A stretch of DNA of 64,000 nt. Origin: CAZFER01 sp964517495 (GTDB lineage: Bacteria; Hinthialibacterota; Hinthialibacteria; Hinthialibacterales; Hinthialibacteraceae). Within the stretch, counting starts at the first letter, position 1, and each line of letters starts with the position of its first letter. Of the stretch, positions 7,163 to 15,521 are shown in pieces. Location of the stretch: positions 1 through 64,000 of the forward strand of contig CAZFER010000027.1 of assembly GCA_964517495.1 (NCBI GenBank). The letters run 5' to 3'. Under the pieces are notes generated by a model. It made no database searches and was not told the DNA's origin. It worked only from the letters and a program-made list of their open reading frames with translations. The translations under genes were made by a program, and so were the position numbers.

Positions 7163-10063
7163 TTATTGAGATTGAACTCCTTGCTTTAGAGAAGTGATAT
7201 CCATATGCAAAACTACAACACGGTTTGGTGCCGTGCCTATCACTCTATTAATAAACATCAAAAACCATCTTTCCTTGATGGGGGAATGGCAGGGATACCT
7301 TATTGAAAACATTTCACGCCGTCCCGCCAAGATATCGTGGATGGCTTCTGCAACCAGTGGGGCTTCATCGGCACAATCGCCATGGGCATTTTCACATAAT
7401 TTTAAGTAGTTTGCGCCCAAATAATCGTCATTCAATCCGTTTTCCCGGGCAAAGGTTTTCCAGGCGTTATTGGCATAAACGATGGTTCCATTTTCATCAA
7501 GGATGGCAATGTTATGGCTTAAGGAATCCAAAATGGCATGATTTGGATGTTCCGTTTCATGGAGTTGGGATTGTATCTTTTTTAAAGAAGTGATATTAAG
7601 GAAAGTAATAACATATCCGGAATCATAATCAGAATTGATGTGATATGGAACCACCCGCATGAGATGCCAATTGCCGTCCTGTGTTTGGATTTCATGATCC
7701 AGGGGTTCGGTAATTCCCTTGGCAGATAAAATAATTTCCACGGGATTGGTGTTGTTCACTTTATGGTTAAGATCGTTGACCCGCAAGCCGATATGTTTTT
7801 CGGTCAAATTAAAGATATTGTATACATTGGGAGAAAATTTTCTTATCTCGAAATTCTCATCCAGTAACAAAAAACCAATTTGGGTGGAAGAGAATATATT
7901 ATCCATATCGTTGTTGAGATCTTTTAATTCGAGAATTTTGCTCTGGTACTCTGCGTTGACGGTATAGAGTTCTTCGTTGACGGATTGCAATTCCTCATTG
8001 GTGCTTTGCAGTTCTTCGTTGCTGGCCAACAGTTCCTCGTTGGTGGCTTGCAATTCTTCGTTGGCGGTTTCCAGTTCTTCAATAGTTGCTTGCAAATTTT
8101 CCCGGGTAAATTGCAATTCCTGCTCCAAATCCTCAATGCGTTGTTGGCTTTCCCTATCAAAATCGTACGTTGGAACATCCGATTCCGTTGGTGATTGAGG
8201 CGGTTGAATTTCAGAGATCAGCACGACAGCCAGGGGATCAAGGTTTGTTTGTTCTTTAAAGGGGATAATCTGCAATTGAATGGTTTTGGATGGAAGCCGG
8301 ATATTGGTATAGCGTAATTCTTTTTGTTGGACAAATACTTTTTGAATACCGGTGGCCAGAGGAATGCTTAATTCTTTGACGGCCATTTTGACGATATCGT
8401 TGTTCATCCTGCCGGAAGGCACTTTGAAATAATCACTTGTATCGCCAACTATGTGTAATACTTCCTTTTTTTCATTAACAATAAGTGATAAGGGCAAGTG
8501 GCGGTCCGCCAGGGTTGATAAAAAACGTTCATACAAACGCTCTTCATTATGAGGGCGAACCATCGGATAAGTGGTATAAGATCGACGAAACGATGAAGAA
8601 TCATCTTTTAGATTATTGGAAAAATCGGTTGCACCAGGGACATTTCTTTGTTTTCCCTTGGAGCGATATACCTTCCATTTGTGATGGATTAGATCGAAAT
8701 AATCGGCCAATTCGCCAGTAGTCTCGCTTGTCCCAAGGAACAAAACGCCAGTGGGATTCAAGGAGTAATTAAATAGTTCAAGCACTTTTTTTTGTAATAC
8801 CGGTTGAAGGTAAATGAGAAGATTTCGACAGCTGATTAAATCAATGTTGGTGAAGGGGGGATCTTTAATAATATTGTGAGGAGCAAAAACGACCATTTCA
8901 CGGAGCGTATGGGAGATATGGAAATGATCGTCCTTCCGGGTGAAATAGGTTGACAAATAGCTTGGGGGAAGATCGGCGGTAATACTTTCGGGATAAATCC
9001 CGTTGCCGGCGCGTATTATAGCTTCTTGATCAATATCAGTGGCAAAGATTTTGATATTGTATTTCTGTCCCACTTGATTCATATAATCTTTGCAAAGAAT
9101 GGCCAGGCTATACGCTTCTTCACCTGTTGAACATCCCGCCACCCAAAGACGGATTTCTTGATGTTCTTTACCTTGCAATAAAGTAGGGAAAACTTGATTC
9201 TTGATAAAATCAAATGCTTCACGGTCACGGAAAAAATTGGTAACGCCAATCAGTAATTCACGATATAGGGTTGTGGTTTCTTGAGGGCGGTTTTCAAGCA
9301 AACGAACATAATCATTTAAGTTTTCTGTTTGATTGATAGACATTCGCCGTTCAATACGCCGATTGACCGTGCTGGGCTTATAATAGGTGAAATCAACTTT
9401 GCACTGTTCACGCAATAAGGCAAAGATGCGGGTTAAACCATCCTCGTCGGTCAGCAGTGGAGTTGAGGTGGATGACTTGTTGACATAGGGGTGTTTGGCA
9501 AATGAAATCAGCTGGTCCGGCATTTCGTTGGGCGCCAGGATAAAATCCGGCAAGCCGGTTGAGATGGCGCTGCGAGGCATACCGTCGAACTTTGCACTTT
9601 CCTGGGATTGCACCATCACCATGCCCGCGCTTTCCTTAATGGCGCGAATTCCTCTCATCCCATCGCTGCCGGTTCCGGACAGGATGATGGCAATGGCTTT
9701 TTCTCCCTGATCATCTGCCAGGGAATGCAAGAATATATCGATGGGTAAATTGATACCTTTAGAGTAATCCTGCTCGCTGAGAATTAATTTACCGTGAAAG
9801 ATTTTAAGGTTTTTTTTGGGGGGAATGAGATAAATGCAATTGGTTTCAACCCGCATACCGCTTTCCGCCCGAAACACCATCATCTGGGTTCGCTTGGAAA
9901 GTAGTTCCACCATTAAGCTTTTATAATCGGGGGATAAATGCTGAACAACGATAAATGCCAAACCGCTGTTGGAAGGCATGCTCGAAAAAAACACTTCCAA
10001 GGCTTCCAAGCCACCGGCTGATGCCCCGATACCTATATATAATGTGGGTTCATTGATGCTCAT
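7163..10063 (-). CDS. CheB-CheR fusion protein with PAS domains
   Basis: An N-terminal CheB methylesterase domain (about 1-185) carries its full triad: Ser15 in GIGASAGG, His42 in VVQHL and Asp134 in SGTGSDG. It is followed by a CheR methyltransferase domain (about 205-465; NFFRD, the SAM motif GCSTGEEAYS, and SCRNLLIYL). Then comes a long coiled coil built from repeated TNEEL/SNEEL heptads (about 635-725) and two PAS domains (about 735-845 and 855-955). Such fusions sit in chemotaxis-like signalling, adding and removing methyl groups on receptor glutamates. CheB lacks its usual receiver domain here, so phosphorelay control must come from elsewhere. No kinase domain follows the PAS domains, but the next gene is a PAS/GAF hybrid kinase, suggesting the two proteins work together. 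No receptor, CheA or CheW gene is in the window. Confidence 0.92.
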   Translation of the reverse strand: MSINEPTLYIGIGASAGGLEALEVFFSSMPSNSGLAFIVVQHLSPDYKSLMVELLSKRTQMMVFRAESGMRVETNCIYLIPPKKNLKIFHGKLILSEQDYSKGINLPIDIFLHSLADDQGEKAIAIILSGTGSDGMRGIRAIKESAGMVMVQSQESAKFDGMPRSAISTGLPDFILAPNEMPDQLISFAKHPYVNKSSTSTPLLTDEDGLTRIFALLREQCKVDFTYYKPSTVNRRIERRMSINQTENLNDYVRLLENRPQETTTLYRELLIGVTNFFRDREAFDFIKNQVFPTLLQGKEHQEIRLWVAGCSTGEEAYSLAILCKDYMNQVGQKYNIKIFATDIDQEAIIRAGNGIYPESITADLPPSYLSTYFTRKDDHFHISHTLREMVVFAPHNIIKDPPFTNIDLISCRNLLIYLQPVLQKKVLELFNYSLNPTGVLFLGTSETTGELADYFDLIHHKWKVYRSKGKQRNVPGATDFSNNLKDDSSSFRRSYTTYPMVRPHNEERLYERFLSTLADRHLPLSLIVNEKKEVLHIVGDTSDYFKVPSGRMNNDIVKMAVKELSIPLATGIQKVFVQQKELRYTNIRLPSKTIQLQIIPFKEQTNLDPLAVVLISEIQPPQSPTESDVPTYDFDRESQQRIEDLEQELQFTRENLQATIEELETANEELQATNEELLASNEELQSTNEELQSVNEELYTVNAEYQSKILELKDLNNDMDNIFSSTQIGFLLLDENFEIRKFSPNVYNIFNLTEKHIGLRVNDLNHKVNNTNPVEIILSAKGITEPLDHEIQTQDGNWHLMRVVPYHINSDYDSGYVITFLNITSLKKIQSQLHETEHPNHAILDSLSHNIAILDENGTIVYANNAWKTFARENGLNDDYLGANYLKLCENAHGDCADEAPLVAEAIHDILAGRREMFSIRYPCHSPIKERWFLMFINRVIGTAPNRVVVLHMDITSLKQGVQSQ

Positions 10064-10271
10064 CTCAGGCTTCCAGGACCATTAACTTCCACTTCAGGAT
10101 AATATTTTAAACCCTTGGCAATAAAAAACAATGTAAAAGATCAGCCATTTGAAGTACCATTCTCAGCACCAGATATTTCGGCTCGGTGGGAGCCTCGCCC
10201 TCCCTGGGTGGCTAACATTTTACACAATAATAATGATGATGCGTTCTTTAAATATGGAAGCAACCCGTCCC
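10064..10271. repeat. Intergenic spacer with a GC-rich repeat copy (10180-10204)
   Basis: The spacer between dnaE and the CheB-CheR gene holds one copy of the GGCTCGGTGGGAGCC / GCCCTCCC repeat at 10180-10204. It matches the right arm of the large palindrome at 38549-38614 and the tandem units near 13900-14110. No gene or clear terminator is seen. Confidence 0.5.
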
Positions 10272-13200
10272 TTATGAACTGCCGTTGGTTCTTGAAAAAG
10301 ATACAGCACCTTCCTGGATAAAATCCTCGAGGCGAAGTTTCAATTCCCGGCTGGGGCGAACTTTGAAATCAGAGATCGAGTAATCCACAGTCCCCACTTC
10401 CGGTACACCGATGTGCAATATGATAGGAACATCACCAGCGTTCTCTAAAAAGCAGCCTCTTAAGCGCTGCATACAATCATCATCCAAGTTATCTGTTTGA
10501 ATTTGCACATGCATTTCGCGCACATACTTGTTCCAGCCTTCTTCCACCGTCATAATGCGGTCGGCACGGACAGAAATTTGATCACCACGCTGGCTGGAAA
10601 TGCCTTCGACGATCAAGATCGATTCTTCCTGTAAAATTTCCTCGTATTTTTCAAGGCTAGCGGGCATGATGGCGACTTCAACCGTCCCGGTCATATCTTC
10701 TAAAATCATCAACGCCATACGATCCCCGTTGCGAGTTTTTTTCTTCTTTATTTCTGTTGCGATTCCCATCAGCTGCACTTTGCTGGAATCCTGTTTATCG
10801 ATCAAGTCAGCGGCTTTGTTTCGGGCAAAGAGGGATAGTTCCATTCCAAAATCATTTAATGGATGCCCGGTGATATACATGCCCAAGAGGGATTTTTCAT
10901 ATTGCAGGATTTCAGCTCTGTCCAATTCCGGTTTTTCCTCGATGGGGATATCCTGTTGGTCTTCATCCTCTTCAAATGCGCTGAAGAGCGAGCCTTGTCC
11001 GATGGCCTTATCGCGAAGAATACCTTGCGCCCGTTCCAACGCGGATGGGTAAGCATTCAACAGAGTGGCCCGGTTATAGCCCATTGAATCAAACGTGCCG
11101 GCCCGGATCAAATTCTCGAGTAACGAGCGGCTCAGAATGCCCGCTTCTGCGCGTTCGCAAAAATCGAAAATGGATTTAAAAGCCCCATTCTTTTCCCGCT
11201 CTTTAATAATGCTGCGAACGGCATTCATTCCAACGCCTTTAATGGCTGCCAATCCAAATCGGATGCCTTCATCTGTCGCGGTAAAAGTCTCTTTGGATTG
11301 GTTAATATCCGGCGGAAGAACAAGGATACCGGAATCGTTGCATTCATTCACATACTTGACCACTTTGTTGGTATCGTTCATATCGGTGGTCAATAACGAG
11401 GCCATAAATTCCGCAGGAAAGTGGGCTTTCAGGTAAGCAGTGCGATAAGTGATTATGGCATAGGCGGCGCTGTGTGATTTATTGAAGCCATACCCGGCGA
11501 ATTTATAAATCAAACTCCACAAACGTTGGGCAATGGCTTTATCAACCCCTTTTTCCTTGGCACCTTCATAAAATTCTGTCTCCATCCTGTTAAGCAGTTC
11601 GACTTTTTTCTTGCCCATTGCCCGGCGCATGATGTCGGCTTGCCCCAAAGTAAAGCCGGCGATCACATTGGCGATTTTCATCACCTGTTCCTGGTACAAG
11701 ATGATGCCGTAAGTTTCTTTAAGAATGGGTTCCAGGCTGGGATGATCATAGACGATTTGGGCTTCGCCGTGTTTTCGTTTGATAAAGTCTTCCACCATTC
11801 CACTGCCCAAAGGGCCGGGGCGGTAAAGCGCCAAAAGGGCGATGATATCGCTGAATGTTTCGGGTCCCAATTTTCGCAGGATTTCTTTCATCCCCGTCGA
11901 TTCAAGCTGAAACACACCGTTGGTCTTCGCTTTGCACAGCAGTTCATAGGTCTTGGGATCATCCAACGTCACATTGGTGATATCGAAATTGGGATCATGG
12001 CGTTCGTGAATACTTTCAATCGCGCCATCGATGACGGAAAGGTTTTTCAGGCCAAGGAAATCCATCTTCAACAAGCCGATGGATTCCAGAATCTTCATTT
12101 CATATTGGGTTGATATGTCGTTCTCTTTATCGGCTCCCCTCATCAGGGGAGTAAACAGACGAAGGTCATCCGGCGCAATAATCACCCCGGCAGCGTGGGT
12201 GGAAGTGTTTCTGGCCATCCCCTCGATCTTGAGCGCATGGCGAAATAATTCCTGGTGCACGGCATCCTGGTCGCGAATGCGGCGCAGTTCAGGCACATCA
12301 TCCAATGCTTGCTGCAAGGTAACTCCCAGCCCATCTGGAATCAGCTTGGCGATTCGGTCGCCTTCCACGGCTGGTAACCCCAACACACGGGCCACATCCC
12401 GCACCGCGTTTTTGGCGCCGATGGTTCCAAAGGTGGCGATTTGAGCCACCCGGTCGCTTCCGTATTTTTCCTGGACATAACGAATCACTTCATCACGGCG
12501 CTTGTCGGAAAAATCAGTATCGATATCAGGCGGCGATATACGCTCCGGATTCAAAAAGCGTTCGAAGAGCAAACCATGTTTCAAAGGATCAATGTCGGTA
12601 ATATACAAACAAAAGGCCACCACCGATCCTGCCGCCGAACCTCGGCCGGGACCGACGGAGATACCCTGCTTGCGGGCAAAATTCATGTAATCCCACACAA
12701 TCAGGAAGTAGCCAGTAAAGTCTGAACCAATGATGATATCGAGTTCCCGCTCGATGCGATCCTTAACCTCTTGAGTAACCTCGCCATAGCGTTCTTTGGC
12801 TCCATCATAAACCAACTTGCGCAGATAATCCTCATAGGTTCCTGCATCCTCAGGGATTTCATAATTTGGCATGATTAATTTGGAACCATCATAGTTTAGC
12901 TCCAACTGGCATTGTTCGGCTACCAGCGCGGTGTTTTCCACTGCATCCACATAATCCGGCATTTGTTCTGCGATAATTTGGCCGGATTTGAAATAGAGCT
13001 CCTGGGTGGAGATTTTCAAGCGAGTGGGATCATTCAGATTTTTTTTGGTACCGATACAGATCAAGCAATCCTGAGTGGAAGCATCTTCTGGCTTGAGGTA
13101 ATGCACATCCGCTGTCGCCACCAGGGGGATGGATAGATCATCTGACAGCGAACGCATGCCTTGGTTGACGATGTTTTGTAGATCGATACCGTTCCCCTGC

Positions 13201-13754
13201 ACTTCGAGGAAAAAGTTCCCTTCACCAAATATCCTGGAATATTTTTCGGTGAGTACCTTGGCCTCTTCATAATTATTATCGAGCAGAAGGGTTGGGATTT
13301 CCCCTTTTAAGCAGGCGCTTAAGCCAATAATTCCTTCTGAGTATTCAGCCAATACATCATGATCGATGCGAGGTTTGTAATAAAATCCCTCTAACTGGGC
13401 GACAGAGGTGAGATACATCAGATTTTTATAGCCGGTCTCGTTTTTGGCCAATAAAACAAGGTGAAAGTTCGAACGATCATTTCGATCATCAATGCTGGTC
13501 TCTTTGCCACCGCTTTTGTTAAAGCGGGAACCAGCTGCCACATAGGCCTCAACCCCCACGATGGGTTGAATTCCCTCCTTGCGGGCTTTTTGATAAAACT
13601 CCAATGAGCCATGCATAACCCCGTGGTCGGTCAGCGCCAGGTGGGACATTTCATAATTTTTGGCCTGTTGGATCAAATCATTTAACCGGCATGCGCCGTC
13701 AAGCAGGCTATATTCAGAATGCACATGGAGGTGTGTAAAATTCGATACGGACAT
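10272..13754 (-). CDS. dnaE: DNA polymerase III subunit alpha
   Basis: A replicative polymerase catalytic subunit of 1160 aa, the usual DnaE1 length. The N-terminal PHP domain starts at FTHLHVHSEYSLLDGA with LTDHGVMHG. The polymerase palm carries the PDIDTDFSDKRR acidic motif and GPGRGSAAGS. The fingers region (YQEQVM, GFTLGQAD, MRRAMGKKK, GFNKSHSAAYA) is intact, followed by a helix-hairpin-helix stretch, an OB fold (VQLMGIATEIKKKKTRNG) and a C-terminal domain. This is a housekeeping gene; no partner replication gene is adjacent. A repeat-rich region containing the scaffold gap lies directly upstream. Confidence 0.97.
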   Translation of the reverse strand: MSVSNFTHLHVHSEYSLLDGACRLNDLIQQAKNYEMSHLALTDHGVMHGSLEFYQKARKEGIQPIVGVEAYVAAGSRFNKSGGKETSIDDRNDRSNFHLVLLAKNETGYKNLMYLTSVAQLEGFYYKPRIDHDVLAEYSEGIIGLSACLKGEIPTLLLDNNYEEAKVLTEKYSRIFGEGNFFLEVQGNGIDLQNIVNQGMRSLSDDLSIPLVATADVHYLKPEDASTQDCLICIGTKKNLNDPTRLKISTQELYFKSGQIIAEQMPDYVDAVENTALVAEQCQLELNYDGSKLIMPNYEIPEDAGTYEDYLRKLVYDGAKERYGEVTQEVKDRIERELDIIIGSDFTGYFLIVWDYMNFARKQGISVGPGRGSAAGSVVAFCLYITDIDPLKHGLLFERFLNPERISPPDIDTDFSDKRRDEVIRYVQEKYGSDRVAQIATFGTIGAKNAVRDVARVLGLPAVEGDRIAKLIPDGLGVTLQQALDDVPELRRIRDQDAVHQELFRHALKIEGMARNTSTHAAGVIIAPDDLRLFTPLMRGADKENDISTQYEMKILESIGLLKMDFLGLKNLSVIDGAIESIHERHDPNFDITNVTLDDPKTYELLCKAKTNGVFQLESTGMKEILRKLGPETFSDIIALLALYRPGPLGSGMVEDFIKRKHGEAQIVYDHPSLEPILKETYGIILYQEQVMKIANVIAGFTLGQADIMRRAMGKKKVELLNRMETEFYEGAKEKGVDKAIAQRLWSLIYKFAGYGFNKSHSAAYAIITYRTAYLKAHFPAEFMASLLTTDMNDTNKVVKYVNECNDSGILVLPPDINQSKETFTATDEGIRFGLAAIKGVGMNAVRSIIKEREKNGAFKSIFDFCERAEAGILSRSLLENLIRAGTFDSMGYNRATLLNAYPSALERAQGILRDKAIGQGSLFSAFEEDEDQQDIPIEEKPELDRAEILQYEKSLLGMYITGHPLNDFGMELSLFARNKAADLIDKQDSSKVQLMGIATEIKKKKTRNGDRMALMILEDMTGTVEVAIMPASLEKYEEILQEESILIVEGISSQRGDQISVRADRIMTVEEGWNKYVREMHVQIQTDNLDDDCMQRLRGCFLENAGDVPIILHIGVPEVGTVDYSISDFKVRPSRELKLRLEDFIQEGAVSFSRTNGSS

Positions 13755-13880
13755 AGATATCCCTCAACTATAATAAAATGAAATGGTTAACACATAGCTC
13801 AATCCCCTGCATGTTATAGGGGCAAATCTATGTGTTCGCCCTATGTTGTGACACGGCCGCTTTAGACAATCTCTCCTGAT

Positions 13881-14110
13881 GAGCCGTTGTACGTGAAAAC
13901 GGCTCGACGGGAGTCTCGCCCTCCCTTTTAAGGCTCGACGGGAGTCTCNNNNNNNNNNNNNNNNNNNNNNNNNNNNNNNNNNNNNNNNNNNNNNNNNNNN
14001 NNNNNNNNNNNNNNNNNNNNNNNNNNNNNNNNNNNNNNNNNNNNNNNNGGCTCGACGGGAGTCTCGCCCTCCCTTTTAAGGCTCGACGGGAGTCTCTCCC
14101 TCCCTTTTAA
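13881..14110. repeat. 31-bp tandem repeat array spanning an assembly gap
   Basis: Units beginning GGCTCGACGGGAGTCTCGCC and ending CCTCCCTTTTAA lie at 13901-13931, 13932-13948 (cut by the gap), 14049-14079 and 14080-14110. The first is preceded by GAGCCGTT, which pairs with AACGGCTC to form a stem (13881-13905). The unit is a diverged right arm of the 66-bp palindrome at 38549-38614. Copy number is unknown because the assembly broke here. Confidence 0.8.
13949..14048. other. Assembly gap (100 Ns)
   Basis: Exactly 100 Ns, the conventional scaffold spacer of unknown true length. The gap falls within a tandem repeat, which explains why the assembly failed here. Confidence 0.98.
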
Positions 14111-14656
14111 GTTAATGAGATTGGATCAACATCTATATGTTATAGCTAAATATCTATTGATATACATGATATTGTGTTTCAGCATACATCACGACGGCGA
14201 TCTCTCCTGATTCAATAATATAGGAGAATATTTCAACTTGAGCAATGACTATTTTATCGAGGTTCTTTTATTTGGGAAGAAATTTAGTGGAAGCAATGTG
14301 GATCGAAAGACATTTAATCTTTTCGTTCTGTTAAACGTTTGCGTTGATATTTTTCATGGATGCCGGATTGGGAATTTTGAGGGCGCATAACCAAGCACCG
14401 TGTACAGGGTAAGGTGGTGTTAGAAATTCGAGTTAATACCCCCTTTCTCCTGTCCTTTATATGCATGGATTTATACCTCATTTTTTTATATGTTTTCATC
14501 AAATAAATTATATTCCCATGTGTGGAGCAAAACAAATATAATTTTAGAGTGCATTCTATCAAAATTTTTCTTTTATGGAGGCACACATTCGTGTATTCTT
14601 CTTATTAGAGTTTTGTTGGGCTCTATAATCCAGCACGGAAGTTAGAGTTAAATCAA

Positions 14657-15463
14657 ATGGGATTAAATATTTTTCCTGTCACGATACGTGGTGTAACACC
14701 AGCCATTCATGGTTTATTGTGCCGTCCTGGGCATGAGCATCGTAGCTTGCCTACCGTGCTCTATTTTCATGGCTTGAATGGAACCCGCAATCAAATCTTT
14801 CAGGATCGTTATGTGGAATTTGCCAGAACCATCAGTGGATTGGGGTGTAATCTGCTCTCTGTGGATTTACGCGCGCATGGAGAGCGGCGTGAAAATAAAG
14901 AGCGGCCTGCCATTGAAAACATGATGAAGATCATCACTCATAAAGAGAAAAATCCGTTTGATGGAGCCTTTGAGGATATTAAAGTCATTGTTGATTTTTT
15001 GATCGATAAGAAAATCACCCTGCCAGGAAAATTGGCAGTCACCGGTCTGGCATGGGGTGGAATGCATGCCATGTATGCTCTTAAATCCGAACGCCGGGTG
15101 AGTTGCGCCATCGCTTTACTGCCGGTATGCAAGATAACCAGCCTGATTGAGTTTAAGGGATTGGTAAAAAATGCCCTTGTGCAAAAGCATGAACCCTTTA
15201 ATTTTGTTGAAAAAGTTGCACCCAAGCCATTGTTACTGGTTACTGGTGAAAAAGATACACGAGCGGATCCACGTTACGCGGCGATGATGTATGAGAAACT
15301 CTATCCGGAATATCTATCCGCCGGGGCGGATAAGAATTTGGCCTACACCATGATGCTGGGAACGGGACATGCCTATGACCCCCGCCTGGCGGATTGGGTG
15401 GTTAAATGGTTGAATGAGCACATCCTGGTTGATGATAAAGAAAAAAGTCCTGTGCTAGATTGA
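14657..15463 (+). CDS. Alpha/beta-hydrolase fold protein lacking the nucleophile serine
   Basis: A 268-aa alpha/beta-hydrolase of the prolyl-oligopeptidase/dienelactone-hydrolase kind, with the oxyanion-region motif YFHGLNGTRNQ. The catalytic acid (Asp200 in TGEKDTR) and histidine (His238 in GTGHAYD) are in place. The nucleophile elbow, normally G-x-S-x-G, reads G-L-A132-W-G-G: the serine is an alanine encoded by GCA, one base away from the serine codon TCA. As written, the protein should lack normal serine-hydrolase activity. It could be a pseudoenzyme, a recent mutation or a sequencing error. No signal peptide. The start follows a weak GGAAG. It is convergent with the sigma-factor gene. Confidence 0.8.
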   Translation: MGLNIFPVTIRGVTPAIHGLLCRPGHEHRSLPTVLYFHGLNGTRNQIFQDRYVEFARTISGLGCNLLSVDLRAHGERRENKERPAIENMMKIITHKEKNPFDGAFEDIKVIVDFLIDKKITLPGKLAVTGLAWGGMHAMYALKSERRVSCAIALLPVCKITSLIEFKGLVKNALVQKHEPFNFVEKVAPKPLLLVTGEKDTRADPRYAAMMYEKLYPEYLSAGADKNLAYTMMLGTGHAYDPRLADWVVKWLNEHILVDDKEKSPVLD

Positions 15464-15469
15464 AGATCT

Positions 15470-15509
15470 CACTCTAATTGGTAAATACAAATTAGTGAAT
15501 CGGTTTTTT
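15470..15509 (+). terminator. Weak possible terminator
   Basis: An A/T-rich stem (CTAATT pairing with AATTAG around 15474-15495) is followed by six Ts at 15504-15509, just past the hydrolase stop. The stem is weak, so this is tentative. Confidence 0.3.
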
Positions 15510-15521
15510 CCAATAATTATA

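Larger units (their letters stand above)
13755..14656. other. Repeat-rich intergenic region with assembly gap
   Basis: No credible gene in 900 bp. It contains an interspersed element (13816-13850) similar to 38671-38706, a hairpin and 31-bp tandem units (13881-14110) interrupted by 100 Ns, and, from about 14109, a fragment like the repeats near 38640 and 57930. The segment 14150-14656 is A/T-rich with only short, lysine-rich shadow frames. Confidence 0.6.

Noticed and set aside
7985..8198. Repetitive Leu/Ser/Phe-rich frames opposite the CheB-CheR gene
   Set aside because: They are mirror images of the NEEL coiled-coil repeats of the real gene.
13881..14110. Tandem repeat considered as a CRISPR array
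   Set aside because: The 31-bp units are directly adjacent with no unique spacers, and no cas gene is in the window.
14314..14586. A 90-aa minus-strand frame in the repeat-rich spacer
   Set aside because: Composition is that of A/T-rich non-coding DNA (many Lys, Ile, Tyr) and no ribosome site is seen.
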